Below are positions 7,231 through 15,179 of a stretch of 64,000 nt of DNA, one piece after another. Source of the DNA: Asaia siamensis (GTDB taxonomy: Bacteria; Pseudomonadota; Alphaproteobacteria; Acetobacterales; Acetobacteraceae); contig NZ_BMCH01000004.1 of assembly GCF_014635085.1 (NCBI RefSeq), forward strand, positions 234,269 through 298,268, given 5' to 3'. The translations under genes and the position numbers were made by a program. The first letter of the stretch is position 1, and every line of letters begins with the position of its first letter. The notes below the pieces were generated by a model. The model had not been told where the DNA came from. It worked only from the letters and a program-made list of their open reading frames with translations, and ran no database searches.

Positions 7231-8022
7231 ATGATGATCAGAAAAAACGTGCTTGGCGTCGCGCTCGCCACATTCAGCCTTTATGGCATTCTGCACCAGG
7301 TCACCTCAAGGGCGTCTGCCTATCCGACCTTGCCTGAGCCCGTTATCGTGGCAAAGACTGGTAACGACAAACCCATCGGGCAGATGACGGCACCCCCCGA
7401 TGATTCCCGTCCGGGGATGACCCCATCCAGCGTCGTTTTTGCGGGAGGGTGTTTCTGGGGGGTGCAGAGCATATTCCAGCATGTGCGAGGCGTCACAGCT
7501 ACCCGAGCCGGATATGACGGTGGAGCGCGCGACACGGCCCAGTATGAACGCGTCAGCGAAGGCGATACCGGTCATGCGGAATCGGTCGAGGTTGAGTATG
7601 ATCCTACCCTCGTCAGCTTTGGCACGCTGATGCGGATATTCTTCACCGTGGCACTGGACCCGACGCAGATCGACCAGCAATTCCCCGATACGGGGCCACA
7701 ATACCGTTCCGTCATCTTCACGCGCACAGCGCAACAGGCGCGCGTGGCAGAGGCCTATATCGCGCAACTCGATGCCGCCCACATCTTTGCCCAGCCCATT
7801 GCAACGCATGTTCAGCCTGACAAGGCGTTTAGCGGGGCGGAAAGAGAGCATCAGAATTTTGCGGCGCGTTATCCGCATAATATCTACATCGAGACCTATG
7901 ATGCCCCGCGACTGGACGCACTGCGTGCCAGCTTCCCGGCAAGCTGGCGGACAGAGCCAGTCCTCGCACTTTCTACGGCGCCCGGGTCTTTACGTATGTC
8001 AAATGATAGCGGTAGGAAATGA
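7231..8022 (+). CDS. msrA: Peptide-methionine (S)-S-oxide reductase MsrA, exported form
   Basis: 263 residues. A hydrophobic signal (G-V-A-L-A-T-F-S-L-Y-G-I-L) is followed by a spacer and the MsrA domain with G-G-C-F-W-G (catalytic Cys74), G-Y-D-G-G, G-H-A-E-S-V-E-V, D-P-T-Q-I-D-Q-Q and Q-Y-R-S. The C-terminal tail beyond Y-P-H-N-I-Y is longer than in cytosolic MsrA and has no obvious resolving cysteines. With MsrB it covers both sulfoxide stereoisomers. It starts 8 bp after msrB, so it is cotranscribed. Confidence 0.92.
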   Translation: MMIRKNVLGVALATFSLYGILHQVTSRASAYPTLPEPVIVAKTGNDKPIGQMTAPPDDSRPGMTPSSVVFAGGCFWGVQSIFQHVRGVTATRAGYDGGARDTAQYERVSEGDTGHAESVEVEYDPTLVSFGTLMRIFFTVALDPTQIDQQFPDTGPQYRSVIFTRTAQQARVAEAYIAQLDAAHIFAQPIATHVQPDKAFSGAEREHQNFAARYPHNIYIETYDAPRLDALRASFPASWRTEPVLALSTAPGSLRMSNDSGRK

Positions 8023-8052
8023 TCTCCGGTCACGCATGAAGGCAGCAGATTT

Positions 8053-8583
8053 TTGACAGAAGCGGATTGGAGCCGTTGGATGGAGGCCGCGCAGGCAGGA
8101 GATGCACAGGCTTATCGCCTGGTGCTGGGCGAGGCACAGGCATGGTTGCGCCGTTTTTTCCTCAAACGCCTGCCGCCCTCAATGGTCGATGACGCCGTGC
8201 AGGACACCCTTATGGCGGTGCATGAGAAGCGTCACACCTTCGATCCTTCCCAGAAATTCGGCCCGTGGATTGCGGCGATTGCGCGTTACAAATGGATTGA
8301 TCGCCTCCGGGCCGCCAGGCGTACACAAACGACCCTGCTTGATGAGACGGTGGCTGTGGGCGATCACGAGGAACAGGTGACCACGGCTCATGCACTGGAA
8401 AAGCTTCTGGCGCAGTTGAAGCCGGGGCCAGCAGAAGCGATCAGGTTGGTGAAGTTGCAGGGTTTGAGCATAGAGGAGGCTGCACGTCGCACAGGGCAAT
8501 CCGCGACGCTGGTGAAGGTCAATATCCATCGTGGGTTGAGTCGCATGAGCACTCTGGTGATGGGAGGCAATGATGGTGAATGA
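8053..8583 (+). CDS. ECF-family RNA polymerase sigma factor, SigF (ECF16) type
   Basis: The TTG start at 8053 gives 176 residues; ATG 8080 is possible, but the preceding residues (T-E-A-D-W-S-R-W) look like the family N-terminus. Region 2 is seen as V-D-D-A-V-Q-D-T-L-M-A-V-H and G-P-W-I-A-A-I-A-R-Y-K-W-I-D-R-L-R, region 4 as L-S-I-E-E-A-A-R-R-T-G-Q-S-A-T-L-V-K-V. Pairing with an NrsF-type six-helix anti-sigma factor and with GTAACC-N16-CGAA promoters places it with Caulobacter SigF. It probably turns on its own operon and the two other units of the locus under oxidative or hypochlorite stress. Confidence 0.88.
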   Translation: MTEADWSRWMEAAQAGDAQAYRLVLGEAQAWLRRFFLKRLPPSMVDDAVQDTLMAVHEKRHTFDPSQKFGPWIAAIARYKWIDRLRAARRTQTTLLDETVAVGDHEEQVTTAHALEKLLAQLKPGPAEAIRLVKLQGLSIEEAARRTGQSATLVKVNIHRGLSRMSTLVMGGNDGE

Positions 8584-9214
8584 TCCCCTGATCGAGCAAT
8601 TTGTAACCGATCTTCGCCCCGTCCGGAGGCGCTCGCTCTGGCGCGATGCCTTGACCCTCGCGGTTCTCGCCGGGGTCGAGATTGGTGCAGTGCTCGGGTT
8701 TGGCCTGATGCGCCCTGACATGCCCCATGCCATGCACATGATGAGCTTCTGGTGGAAGGCAATCGGACTGCTGCTGATCGTCGGGCTGGGCGGCGCTTCG
8801 GCGCTGGTCTCGCTCGACCCGACGCGTTCGCCCCGGCAGGGGCTGCGTTGGCTGGGCGTGACCGCTCTTGTTCTTTTTGCCCTTGGCTGGCTTGTGGATG
8901 CGCTTCAGGCTGGGCCAGAGGTTTTATGGCTCAGGCTTGATCCGGCGCACGGCATGGTCTGTGCACGCAAGATCGTAGAGCTTGCTCTGCCCGCTGTCCT
9001 CGCGCTGGGTGTTATCGTGCGCCGCGGCGCACCGGTTGATGTGCGCGGAACGGCGTGGGTCACTGGCATTGCCGGCGCGGCTTTTGGTGCGCTCGTCTTT
9101 ACTTTGGCCTGCCCCTTTGATGACCCGCTTTATCTCGTCGTCTGGTATTCATTGGCCTGTGCACTGGTGGCCTGCAGCACGCGTCTGGTATTGCCGTGGT
9201 TGATACGCTGGTAG
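8570..9214 (+). CDS. NrsF-type (DUF1109) membrane anti-sigma factor
   Basis: 214 residues, overlapping the sigma factor gene by 14 bp. A short N-terminal cytosolic part (D-P-L-I-E-Q-F-V-T-D-L-R-P-V) is followed by about six membrane helices. Cysteines occur in M-V-C-A-R-K, L-A-C-P-F-D-D-P and S-L-A-C-A; two conserved cysteines are the redox-sensing feature known in Caulobacter NrsF. It would hold the sigma factor at the inner membrane until oxidised. Confidence 0.85.
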   Translation: MMVNDPLIEQFVTDLRPVRRRSLWRDALTLAVLAGVEIGAVLGFGLMRPDMPHAMHMMSFWWKAIGLLLIVGLGGASALVSLDPTRSPRQGLRWLGVTALVLFALGWLVDALQAGPEVLWLRLDPAHGMVCARKIVELALPAVLALGVIVRRGAPVDVRGTAWVTGIAGAAFGALVFTLACPFDDPLYLVVWYSLACALVACSTRLVLPWLIRW

Positions 9215-9217
9215 TTC

Positions 9218-9242
9218 CGGGCGATGCGGGGTGCATCGCCCG
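9218..9242. terminator. Hairpin between convergent nrsF and yghU genes
   Basis: A perfect 10-bp stem, CGGGCGATGC (9218-9227) with its complement at 9233-9242 and a 5-nt loop, immediately after the nrsF stop. There is no clear T-run, so termination is inferred from position. Confidence 0.5.
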
Positions 9243-9262
9243 ATGCGGCGGGGTGGAAGCGA

Positions 9263-10147
9263 TCAGATCGCGCTGTCTTTCGGCAATTTGTCCTGCGTTC
9301 TAAGCTCGAAATCCGAGCTGTCATGGCGTTCGCGAAGCTGGGAAGAGAGCGGGCCTGAGAGCCTGTTCACCATCCGGCCCCGCTGGACAGCAGGGCGTTC
9401 GAGCAACCGGGCTGACCACGCCTGCACATGGGAATACTCCTGAACGCTCAGAAACTGTGCAGCATCATTATAGAGCCAGCCTTCAACAAGGCCGCCATAC
9501 CAGGGAAAGATCGCCATATCGGCAATTGTATAGGCGTCGCCTGCTATATATTCATGCCTGGCAAGCTGCCGGTCGAGAACGTCCAGCTGGCGTTTGGTCT
9601 CCATGGCAAACCGGTTGATTGCATATTCGATCTTCTCAGGGGCGTAGGCATAGAAATGGCCAAAGCCGCCGCCGAGATAGGGTGCGCTGCCGACCTGCCA
9701 GAGAAGCCAGTTCAGACAGGCCGTACGCGATGGAACATCCCGAGGCAGAAAAGCCGCGAATTTCTCGGCGAGATAAAGCAGGATCGATCCTGATTCGAAG
9801 ACGGGCAGGGGGGTGCCCCCGCTTTGGTCAACCAGCGCCGGGATCTTGGAATTCGGGTTGATGGCTGTAAAGCCCGATCCGAACTGATCGCCATCCCCTA
9901 TATTGATCAGCCAGGCATCATATTCCGCCCCCTCATGTCCCAGGGCCAGGAGTTCCTCCAGCATGATCGTCACCTTTACCCCATTGGGCGTACCCAGTGA
10001 GTACAGCTGGAGCGGGTGACGCCCTACGGGGAGGTTCTTTTCATGCGTCGGCCCGGCGACAGGGCGATTGGTGCTGGCAAATTTGCCACCATTCTGTTTG
10101 TCCCATGTCCAGACGCTGGGCGGTGTATAGTTTTCCGAAGCGGTCAT
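9263..10147 (-). CDS. yghU: YghU-type glutathione transferase / disulfide-bond oxidoreductase
   Basis: 294 residues from ATG 10147. It matches E. coli YghU along its length: N-R-P-V-A-G-P-T-H-E-K, L-P-V-G-R-H-P-L-Q-L-Y-S-L, T-P-N-G-V-K-V-T-I-M-L-E-E-L, N-P-N-S-K-I-P-A-L, V-F-E-S-G-S-I-L-L-Y-L-A-E-K, then the helical domain with G-G-G-F-G-H-F-Y and Y-T-I-A-D-M-A-I-F-P-W. It is a cytosolic thioredoxin-fold GST-like enzyme with glutathione-dependent peroxidase or disulfide reductase activity. It overlaps the preceding GST gene by 4 bp. The frame runs upstream to 10570, but that part is antisense-type sequence inside the neighbouring gene. Confidence 0.9.
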   Translation of the reverse strand: MTASENYTPPSVWTWDKQNGGKFASTNRPVAGPTHEKNLPVGRHPLQLYSLGTPNGVKVTIMLEELLALGHEGAEYDAWLINIGDGDQFGSGFTAINPNSKIPALVDQSGGTPLPVFESGSILLYLAEKFAAFLPRDVPSRTACLNWLLWQVGSAPYLGGGFGHFYAYAPEKIEYAINRFAMETKRQLDVLDRQLARHEYIAGDAYTIADMAIFPWYGGLVEGWLYNDAAQFLSVQEYSHVQAWSARLLERPAVQRGRMVNRLSGPLSSQLRERHDSSDFELRTQDKLPKDSAI

Positions 10148-10860
10148 GAGCGCTGCTCCCGACTGTGGATAGGGAAATTGGATGGGAAGAGGGCCCGTTG
10201 TGCCTGATCGTCCATATCTGTCTTGAATGCGTGCCTCTTCATGAGCGCCTGCACGCGCGACACGGCCGGGCGGGCGTTGATGTCGTGCATGAAGCGAGCA
10301 AGTGCAGGCCAGCGCTCGAGCGGATAATCTTCCTTGAGCACACGGGGCGCACGCTCCAGCCAACCCCAGGCAGACATATCGGCAATCGTGAAAGTATCGC
10401 CCACGATGTAACGGCGGTCCGTGAGGTGCTGGTCGAGAACTGTGTAATGTCGTTCGACCTCGCGCCTGTACCGATTGACGGCGTAGTCCAGCCCGGCGGG
10501 CGCTGCATGCTGAAAATGCACGGCCTGACCGGAAAAAGGCCCGAGTCCGGATGCGATAAACATCAACCATGACAGCAATTCAGGCCGGTCCGCGGGGGTC
10601 CCAAGATATTGCCCGGTCTTTTCAGCAAGATAGAGCAGTATTGCATTGGAATCGAACACGCGTGTTGCCGGGCCCGCAGGACCTTCGGTGTCGATAATGG
10701 CAGGCACTTTGCCATTGGGGTTGATCGCGAGAAACGCCGGGTCATGCTGATCACCCTTGCGGGTATCGACCGGTATGGCCTCATAGGGCAAACCGGTTTC
10801 CTCGAGCATGAGGGCGATTTTCGCCGGGTTGGGCGTGGGATGGAAATAAAAACGGATCAT
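10144..10860 (-). CDS. Glutathione S-transferase family protein
   Basis: 238 residues. N-terminal thioredoxin fold with F-H-P-T-P-N-P-A-K-I-A-L-M-L-E-E and N-P-N-G-K-V-P-A-I, F-D-S-N-A-I-L-L-Y-L-A-E-K, then an all-helical C-terminal domain with Y-I-V-G-D-T-F-T-I-A-D-M. It resembles YfcG/GstB-type bacterial GSTs. It is first of a two-gene unit with yghU (ATGA overlap). The specific substrate is not evident. Confidence 0.85.
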   Translation of the reverse strand: MIRFYFHPTPNPAKIALMLEETGLPYEAIPVDTRKGDQHDPAFLAINPNGKVPAIIDTEGPAGPATRVFDSNAILLYLAEKTGQYLGTPADRPELLSWLMFIASGLGPFSGQAVHFQHAAPAGLDYAVNRYRREVERHYTVLDQHLTDRRYIVGDTFTIADMSAWGWLERAPRVLKEDYPLERWPALARFMHDINARPAVSRVQALMKRHAFKTDMDDQAQRALFPSNFPIHSREQRS

Positions 10861-10966
10861 GATAGCTCACCCTTGCGAAACCATGTCAGTCTGATTGGCA
10901 GTATGGGCGGGTCCTGCTGACGCTCCACCGTACTGGTGATCGCAATCCTGTGGTGATCACGGAGCC

Positions 10967-11716
10967 CTAGACCGCGGCCGCACCACCGTCGACAATGAGG
11001 TCAATGCCTGCAACATAACTGCTTTCATCAGAAGCCAGAAAGAGCGCGGCCGCAGCAAGTTCCTCTGGCTGCCCCAATCGCTTCATGGGCTCGGCTGCAG
11101 CCCATTGACGCTTGACGGCTTCGGCACCTTCCGGCGTATCGGCCTGACTGTCCATGATTGGTGTGTCGAACGGTCCGGGGCTGAGGGTATTGATCCCTAT
11201 GCCGCGTTCGATCAGTTCGGCCGTCCAGGTTCTGGACAGGCTGCGTATTGCAGCCTTGCTTGAGCTGTATGTGCCATAGCCAGGCACACCCTTATTGGCA
11301 GCGATGGATGAGACAAGGATGACTGAGCTGCCAGACCGCAACAGGCCAAGTGCCTTGCTGATCGTGAAAGACAGGCCTTTCACGTTGATATCGAACGTCC
11401 GATCGTAATTGGCTTGTGTTGCCTGTTCGAGTGTTTGAGGCAGAACGATACCGGCATTGGCGACCAGGATATCGATAGCCCAACGTTCACGCCGTATCGT
11501 TTCCACCATGCGTTCGATATCGCCGGGGAGACTGACATCGGCCTGTATAGAGGCGGCCTGACTGTCCAATGCCGCTACAGCCCGCTCAAGCTCGGCCTGT
11601 CGCCGACCGGTGATATAGACAAATGCGCCTTCAGCGATGAAACGCGTTGCGATTGCAAGCCCGAGCCCGCTGCTTCCTCCGGTCACAAGGGCCGTTTTTC
11701 GATGCAGTTTCGTCAT
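10967..11716 (-). CDS. Short-chain dehydrogenase/reductase (SDR)
   Basis: 249 residues, the usual length of classical SDRs. NAD(P)-binding T-G-G-S-S-G-L-G, N-A-G in V-A-N-A-G-I-V, catalytic Ser in V-S-S-I-A and Y-x-x-x-K in Y-S-S-S-K-A-A, then S-P-G-P-F-D-T-P and a C-terminal V-D-G-G. An arginine after the first strand (T-G-R-R) favours NADP(H). The substrate is unknown. It sits among GST, peroxiredoxin and Old Yellow Enzyme genes, so reduction of reactive carbonyls is a reasonable guess. Confidence 0.85.
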   Translation of the reverse strand: MTKLHRKTALVTGGSSGLGLAIATRFIAEGAFVYITGRRQAELERAVAALDSQAASIQADVSLPGDIERMVETIRRERWAIDILVANAGIVLPQTLEQATQANYDRTFDINVKGLSFTISKALGLLRSGSSVILVSSIAANKGVPGYGTYSSSKAAIRSLSRTWTAELIERGIGINTLSPGPFDTPIMDSQADTPEGAEAVKRQWAAAEPMKRLGQPEELAAAALFLASDESSYVAGIDLIVDGGAAAV

Positions 11717-11866
11717 AACTGTTCCTTTTCGAAGGCAGATTGCCGTGAAGTACTCACGAAGCGCGAGAGGGGCGCAGAGAGATTCGTGAACGCCGCAGGC
11801 TGGATGTCATCGGGAGCGCGAGACGAGGCCCGTTCTACCGGCAGGGTACAGTACTTGGGTGAGGGC

Positions 11867-12283
11867 TCAGAGCAGACCGCGATGGCCTTCATACTCTTCG
11901 CTTTTGTCGAGTCCACGCTCAGCAATGATCTTCGCAGCGACAGGCATGACACCGGAAATGGCGGGGAAGCCGACATAAGGGAGCATCTGTATCAGAGCCT
12001 CCTCTATTTCCTTCAGCTTCATACCGTGATCGAGCGCAAAACCCATATGGAGGCCGAATTCATGAGGCTGGCGCAGCGCAACCATGACGGTCATGGTGAT
12101 GAGACTTCGACGCGCCTGATCGAGCCCTTCACGTGTCCAGATGTCCTCGAAAACATGATCGACTGCATACCCGGCTATGGCTGCGCCAAATGTGCCTGAC
12201 TGTGATGCCGCGATGAGCTTGGCGGACTGTTCGTCACCCATCAAATGGCGAGTGAAGCTATTGCCCATGTCATTGGAGCGCAT
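11867..12283 (-). CDS. Carboxymuconolactone decarboxylase-fold protein
   Basis: ATG 12283 gives 138 residues. The all-helical sequence with T-R-E-G-L-D-Q-A-R-R-S-L-I-T-M-T, E-F-G-L-H-M-G-F-A-L-D-H-G and E-I-E-E-A-L-I-Q-M-L-P-Y-V-G-F-P fits PcaC-type proteins. There is no C-x-x-C pair, so it is unlikely to be an AhpD-like peroxidase. It lies just downstream of the peroxiredoxin gene on the same strand. The 150 bp after it (11717-11866) show no feature. Confidence 0.8.
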   Translation of the reverse strand: MRSNDMGNSFTRHLMGDEQSAKLIAASQSGTFGAAIAGYAVDHVFEDIWTREGLDQARRSLITMTVMVALRQPHEFGLHMGFALDHGMKLKEIEEALIQMLPYVGFPAISGVMPVAAKIIAERGLDKSEEYEGHRGLL

Positions 12284-12350
12284 ATTTCTCTCCGTATCCT
12301 TAGTGAAAAATTCCGCCCCTGCGCGAGCCGGGGCGGTATGGATGGAGTAA

Positions 12351-13025
12351 TCAGTCGGCCGACTGGGTCGCGTGGCGCAGGGCAGGAAGCATGTCGGCAG
12401 GTTCCGGGCGACGCGTATAATCCGGATTGACCTCGGCATAGAGAATGACGCCGTCCTGACCAATGACGAAGCGGCCAGGCATAGGCAGCGTCCAGCTGTC
12501 GTCACCATTGAAACCGGGCAGATCGTTCTTGAGATTCTTGTAAAGCTCAATCAGATAATCAGGCAGGGTGAAGCGAAGGCCAAACTGCGCGGCGACGTCA
12601 TTATGCGTGTCAGACAGGATCGGAAATTGCAGTTCATTCTGGCGGACTGATTTTCGGCTGTTTACCGCAGTTTGCGGGGAGATCGCGATCAGATGGGCGC
12701 CAAGCTCACGAAATGAGGGAAGTGCCGCTTCGAGAGCCTGCAATTCCATGTTGCAGTAAGGGCACCACACACCGCGATAAAAGCTGATGACCAAAGGCCC
12801 CTTGGCCAGAAGATCAGCAGAAGAGACAGTGTTACCCTCGGGGTCGTTCAGCGTAAAAACGGGTGCCTTGTCTCCGGCTTTGAGGGCTTTTTCCGCAGCG
12901 CCGGACGCAACCAGCTCGGCGGTGGCACGGTGCATGGTTTCGATGACGCTATGCGGAACGTTATAGGGGGGCTTTCCGGCTTCGAAATCGGTCTTGAAGG
13001 CGTCGAGCTTTGCCTGAAGTGTCAT
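12351..13025 (-). CDS. Peroxiredoxin (AhpC/TSA family)
   Basis: 224 residues with the thioredoxin-like core F-Y-R-G-V-W-C-P-Y-C (Cys88, Cys91) after a helical N-terminal extension of about 50 residues, and A-I-S-P-Q-T, L-S-D-T-H-N-D-V-A and P-G-R-F-V-I-G-Q-D-G. It is an atypical thiol peroxidase of the family annotated 'AhpC/TSA, peroxiredoxin-like'. An ATTCC-N5-GGAAT palindrome (13112-13126) lies 86 bp before its start and also occurs next to the nearby LysR gene, so this regulator probably controls it. Confidence 0.85.
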   Translation of the reverse strand: MTLQAKLDAFKTDFEAGKPPYNVPHSVIETMHRATAELVASGAAEKALKAGDKAPVFTLNDPEGNTVSSADLLAKGPLVISFYRGVWCPYCNMELQALEAALPSFRELGAHLIAISPQTAVNSRKSVRQNELQFPILSDTHNDVAAQFGLRFTLPDYLIELYKNLKNDLPGFNGDDSWTLPMPGRFVIGQDGVILYAEVNPDYTRRPEPADMLPALRHATQSAD

Positions 13026-13111
13026 GGGTTCGTTTCCTTGAAATCTGGTGACGGATCTGACGATAGGAGGTCGCCGTACCGGAGGGATGATGGCAGGTAC
13101 GACTAATGGTC

Positions 13112-13126
13112 ATTCCCTGGTGGAAT
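13112..13126. promoter_or_regulatory. Candidate LysR-type operator, copy 1 (upstream of peroxiredoxin)
   Basis: ATTCCCTGGTGGAAT, a palindrome ATTCC-N5-GGAAT that contains the T-N11-A signature of LysR sites. The same 5+5 arms with the same spacing occur at 15162-15176 next to the LysR gene. Confidence 0.6.
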
Positions 13127-13137
13127 AACCGCGGTGG

Positions 13138-14241
13138 TTATTGCTCTGGTGTCGAGGCGTCGAAGAAGGGATAATCGGTGTAGCCACGAGCATCGCCGCC
13201 GTAGAAGGTCGAGCGGTCGTAATTTGTCAGAGCAAGGTCCCCGCGCAGGCGCTCAGGCAGATCGGGATTGCTGATGAAATGCCGGCCGAAGGCGACGGCA
13301 TCGGCATCACTGGATGCGAGCACGGCTGCGGCACTGTTTTTGTCGAACCCACCTGCCGCGATCAGCGTGCCCCGAAATCTTTCGCGCAGATCACGCGCGG
13401 CCACAGGTTCGCTCTCGGCGATGAGTTCCGTGCCCTTGATGCGGGGTTCAACCACATGCAGATAGGCGATGCCGAGCCTGTCCAGCTGCTCCGCCACATA
13501 ACCGAAGGTTTCTTGGGGGTTGCTGTCTGACATCGAGCCGTAGGTGCCACTTGGGCTCAGGCGAACACCCACGCGGTCTGCCCCCCAGACGGATATGACT
13601 GCCTGGGTCACTTCCAACAGAAAGCGGGCGCGGTTCTCGATCTGGCCGCCATACTCATCGGTGCGGTGGTTCGTACCGTCCTGCAGGAACTGGTCTGGCA
13701 GATAGCCATTGGCGCCATGAATTTCCACGCCATCAAAACCTGCCTGCTTTGCCCTTGCGGCACCTTCCCTGAACTGCTCGATCACCGCGGGAATTTCCTC
13801 CAGCGAGAGGGCACGCGGCATGGAAAACGGGACAGGGCCATTGGGCGTATAGGCGTCACCTTCTGCCTGGATAGCAGAGGGCGCGACCGGGGCTGCACCA
13901 CCTGGCTGCAGATCAGGATGCGACTGTCGCCCTACGTGCCACAACTGCATGACAATTTTGCCACCGCGTGCATGAACAGCCCCGGTCACCTTGCGCCACC
14001 CGTCTATCTGGGAGTCGTCATAGATGCCCGGCGCGCCGGCATAGCCGTATCCTTCGAGCGCGACGGGTGTTGCCTCTGAGATGATAAGACCGCCGGGTGA
14101 GCTGCGCTGGCTGTAATACAGCGCCATGAGGGCATTGGCCTTGCCAGTATGGTCCGACCGCATGCGCGTAAGGGGTGCCATGACGATTCTGTGGCCGAGC
14201 GACAGCGCCCCGGCATTGAAGGGCGTAAAAAGTTTGTTCAT
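13138..14241 (-). CDS. Old Yellow Enzyme-family alkene reductase (NemA-like)
   Basis: 367 residues. TIM-barrel flavoprotein with M-A-P-L-T-R-M-R, S-E-A-T-P-V, Q-L-W-H-V-G-R-Q-S-H-P, F-D-G-V-E-I-H-G-A-N-G-Y-L-P-D-Q-F-L and Y-G-G-Q-I-E-N-R-A-R-F, then A-F-G-R-H-F-I-S-N-P-D-L. His-Gly-Ala-Asn supplies the substrate-binding pair and the FMN site is complete. It reduces activated C=C bonds of reactive electrophiles or nitro compounds using NAD(P)H. It follows a GST gene in the same direction (30-bp gap) and is divergent from the LysR gene. Confidence 0.92.
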   Translation of the reverse strand: MNKLFTPFNAGALSLGHRIVMAPLTRMRSDHTGKANALMALYYSQRSSPGGLIISEATPVALEGYGYAGAPGIYDDSQIDGWRKVTGAVHARGGKIVMQLWHVGRQSHPDLQPGGAAPVAPSAIQAEGDAYTPNGPVPFSMPRALSLEEIPAVIEQFREGAARAKQAGFDGVEIHGANGYLPDQFLQDGTNHRTDEYGGQIENRARFLLEVTQAVISVWGADRVGVRLSPSGTYGSMSDSNPQETFGYVAEQLDRLGIAYLHVVEPRIKGTELIAESEPVAARDLRERFRGTLIAAGGFDKNSAAAVLASSDADAVAFGRHFISNPDLPERLRGDLALTNYDRSTFYGGDARGYTDYPFFDASTPEQ

Positions 14242-14271
14242 GAGAATAACCTCGGAGCGATCAGAAAAGGA

Positions 14272-14907
14272 TCAGTTTGGGGCGGCGAGCGTCTCAACCC
14301 GGGCGATACCGCGCTGAACGCCAGGTCTGGCCGCAATCCGCTCGTACCAGCGGGCGATATGAGGGGTGTCATCGAGGGTGAGGCCGGGGAAACTGCGCCG
14401 CCAGAGCCAACCGAAATGGGCAATATCGGCGATAGTAAAATGATCGCCTGCCACGAAATCCCGGTGCGCCAGCAAGGTGTCGAGCACATGCAGGACGCGT
14501 TTTGCCTCTTTGTCGAAGCGCTCGATCGCGAGAGGCAGTTTCTCGCTGGCGAAACGCTGGAAGAAACCCGATTGGCCGAAGGCGGGGCTCAGGGCAGAGG
14601 CGTGAAAGAAAAGCTGTTCGAAAACGCGCGCCCGTTCGGCCCCGGTTGCAGGGAGGAGGCGGCCGGTTTTTTCAGCCAGGTACACGAGTATGGCTGCAGA
14701 CTCTGTGAGGACGAGCTTCTCATCCCTCGCGTCGTGATCAACCAGTACCGGAACCTTCTGGTTGGGATTGAGCGTCGTAAAGGCCGTGGTACCCTGTTCG
14801 CCTTGCCGGATATTGATGCCGTGTAGCGCATAGGCGAGATCGAGCTCTTCCAGCGCGATGGTGACCTTGACGCTGTTGGGCGTCGCGAAAGCGTAGACCT
14901 CAATCAT
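14272..14907 (-). CDS. Glutathione S-transferase
   Basis: ATG 14907 gives 211 residues. N-terminal A-T-P-N-S-V-K-V-T-I-A-L-E-E-L, N-P-N-Q-K-V-P-V-L-V and L-T-E-S-A-A-I-L-V-Y-L-A-E-K; C-terminal helical domain with F-V-A-G-D-H-F-T-I-A-D-I-A-H-F-G-W. Cytosolic; conjugates or reduces electrophiles with glutathione. It lies first in an operon with the Old Yellow Enzyme, opposite the LysR regulator. Confidence 0.88.
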   Translation of the reverse strand: MIEVYAFATPNSVKVTIALEELDLAYALHGINIRQGEQGTTAFTTLNPNQKVPVLVDHDARDEKLVLTESAAILVYLAEKTGRLLPATGAERARVFEQLFFHASALSPAFGQSGFFQRFASEKLPLAIERFDKEAKRVLHVLDTLLAHRDFVAGDHFTIADIAHFGWLWRRSFPGLTLDDTPHIARWYERIAARPGVQRGIARVETLAAPN

Positions 14908-15061
14908 GAGCGGTTCCTCCATCAGGTTTTGCAAGGAGAGCGGAGAGCGCCGGGAGAAGGGCAGCGACCATGGCTTGTGGCAGGTCACCCGTGAGCTGAT
15001 AGGCCGAGATGAAATGCGACACCGGTCGTGTTGACACGGCGTTGGTGAAATGAACGATCAT
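14900..15061 (-). CDS. Possible small protein ahead of the GST gene (53 aa)
   Basis: From ATG 15061 the frame reads 53 residues (M-I-V-H-F-T-N-A-V, then a short hydrophobic Ala/Leu stretch) and stops in an overlap with the GST start. An AGG lies in front of the ATG. I do not recognise it. It sits in the divergent control region between GST and LysR and may be no more than leader sequence. Confidence 0.25.
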   Translation of the reverse strand: MIVHFTNAVSTRPVSHFISAYQLTGDLPQAMVAALLPALSALLAKPDGGTAHD

Positions 15062-15161
15062 CCTGAAGCCTGCTCCATCCTTCCCCGACGCTGACCGGGT
15101 TGCAGGTCTGGTTTGCCTCTGTTTCACTGGGCATGGCAGATGGCTCGATGCGATAAGCATC

Positions 15162-15176
15162 ATTCCCCGGAGGAAT
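15162..15176. promoter_or_regulatory. Candidate LysR-type operator, copy 2 (LysR/GST divergent region)
   Basis: ATTCCCCGGAGGAAT, palindromic ATTCC-N5-GGAAT with T-N11-A, ending 3 bp before the LysR start codon. That position fits autorepression and control of the divergent GST-Old Yellow Enzyme unit. Confidence 0.6.
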
Positions 15177-15179
15177 AGG

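Noticed and set aside
10148-10570. Longer start for yghU reaching 10570
   Set aside because: The extra sequence is another frame of the upstream GST gene; ATG 10147 matches the family N-terminus.
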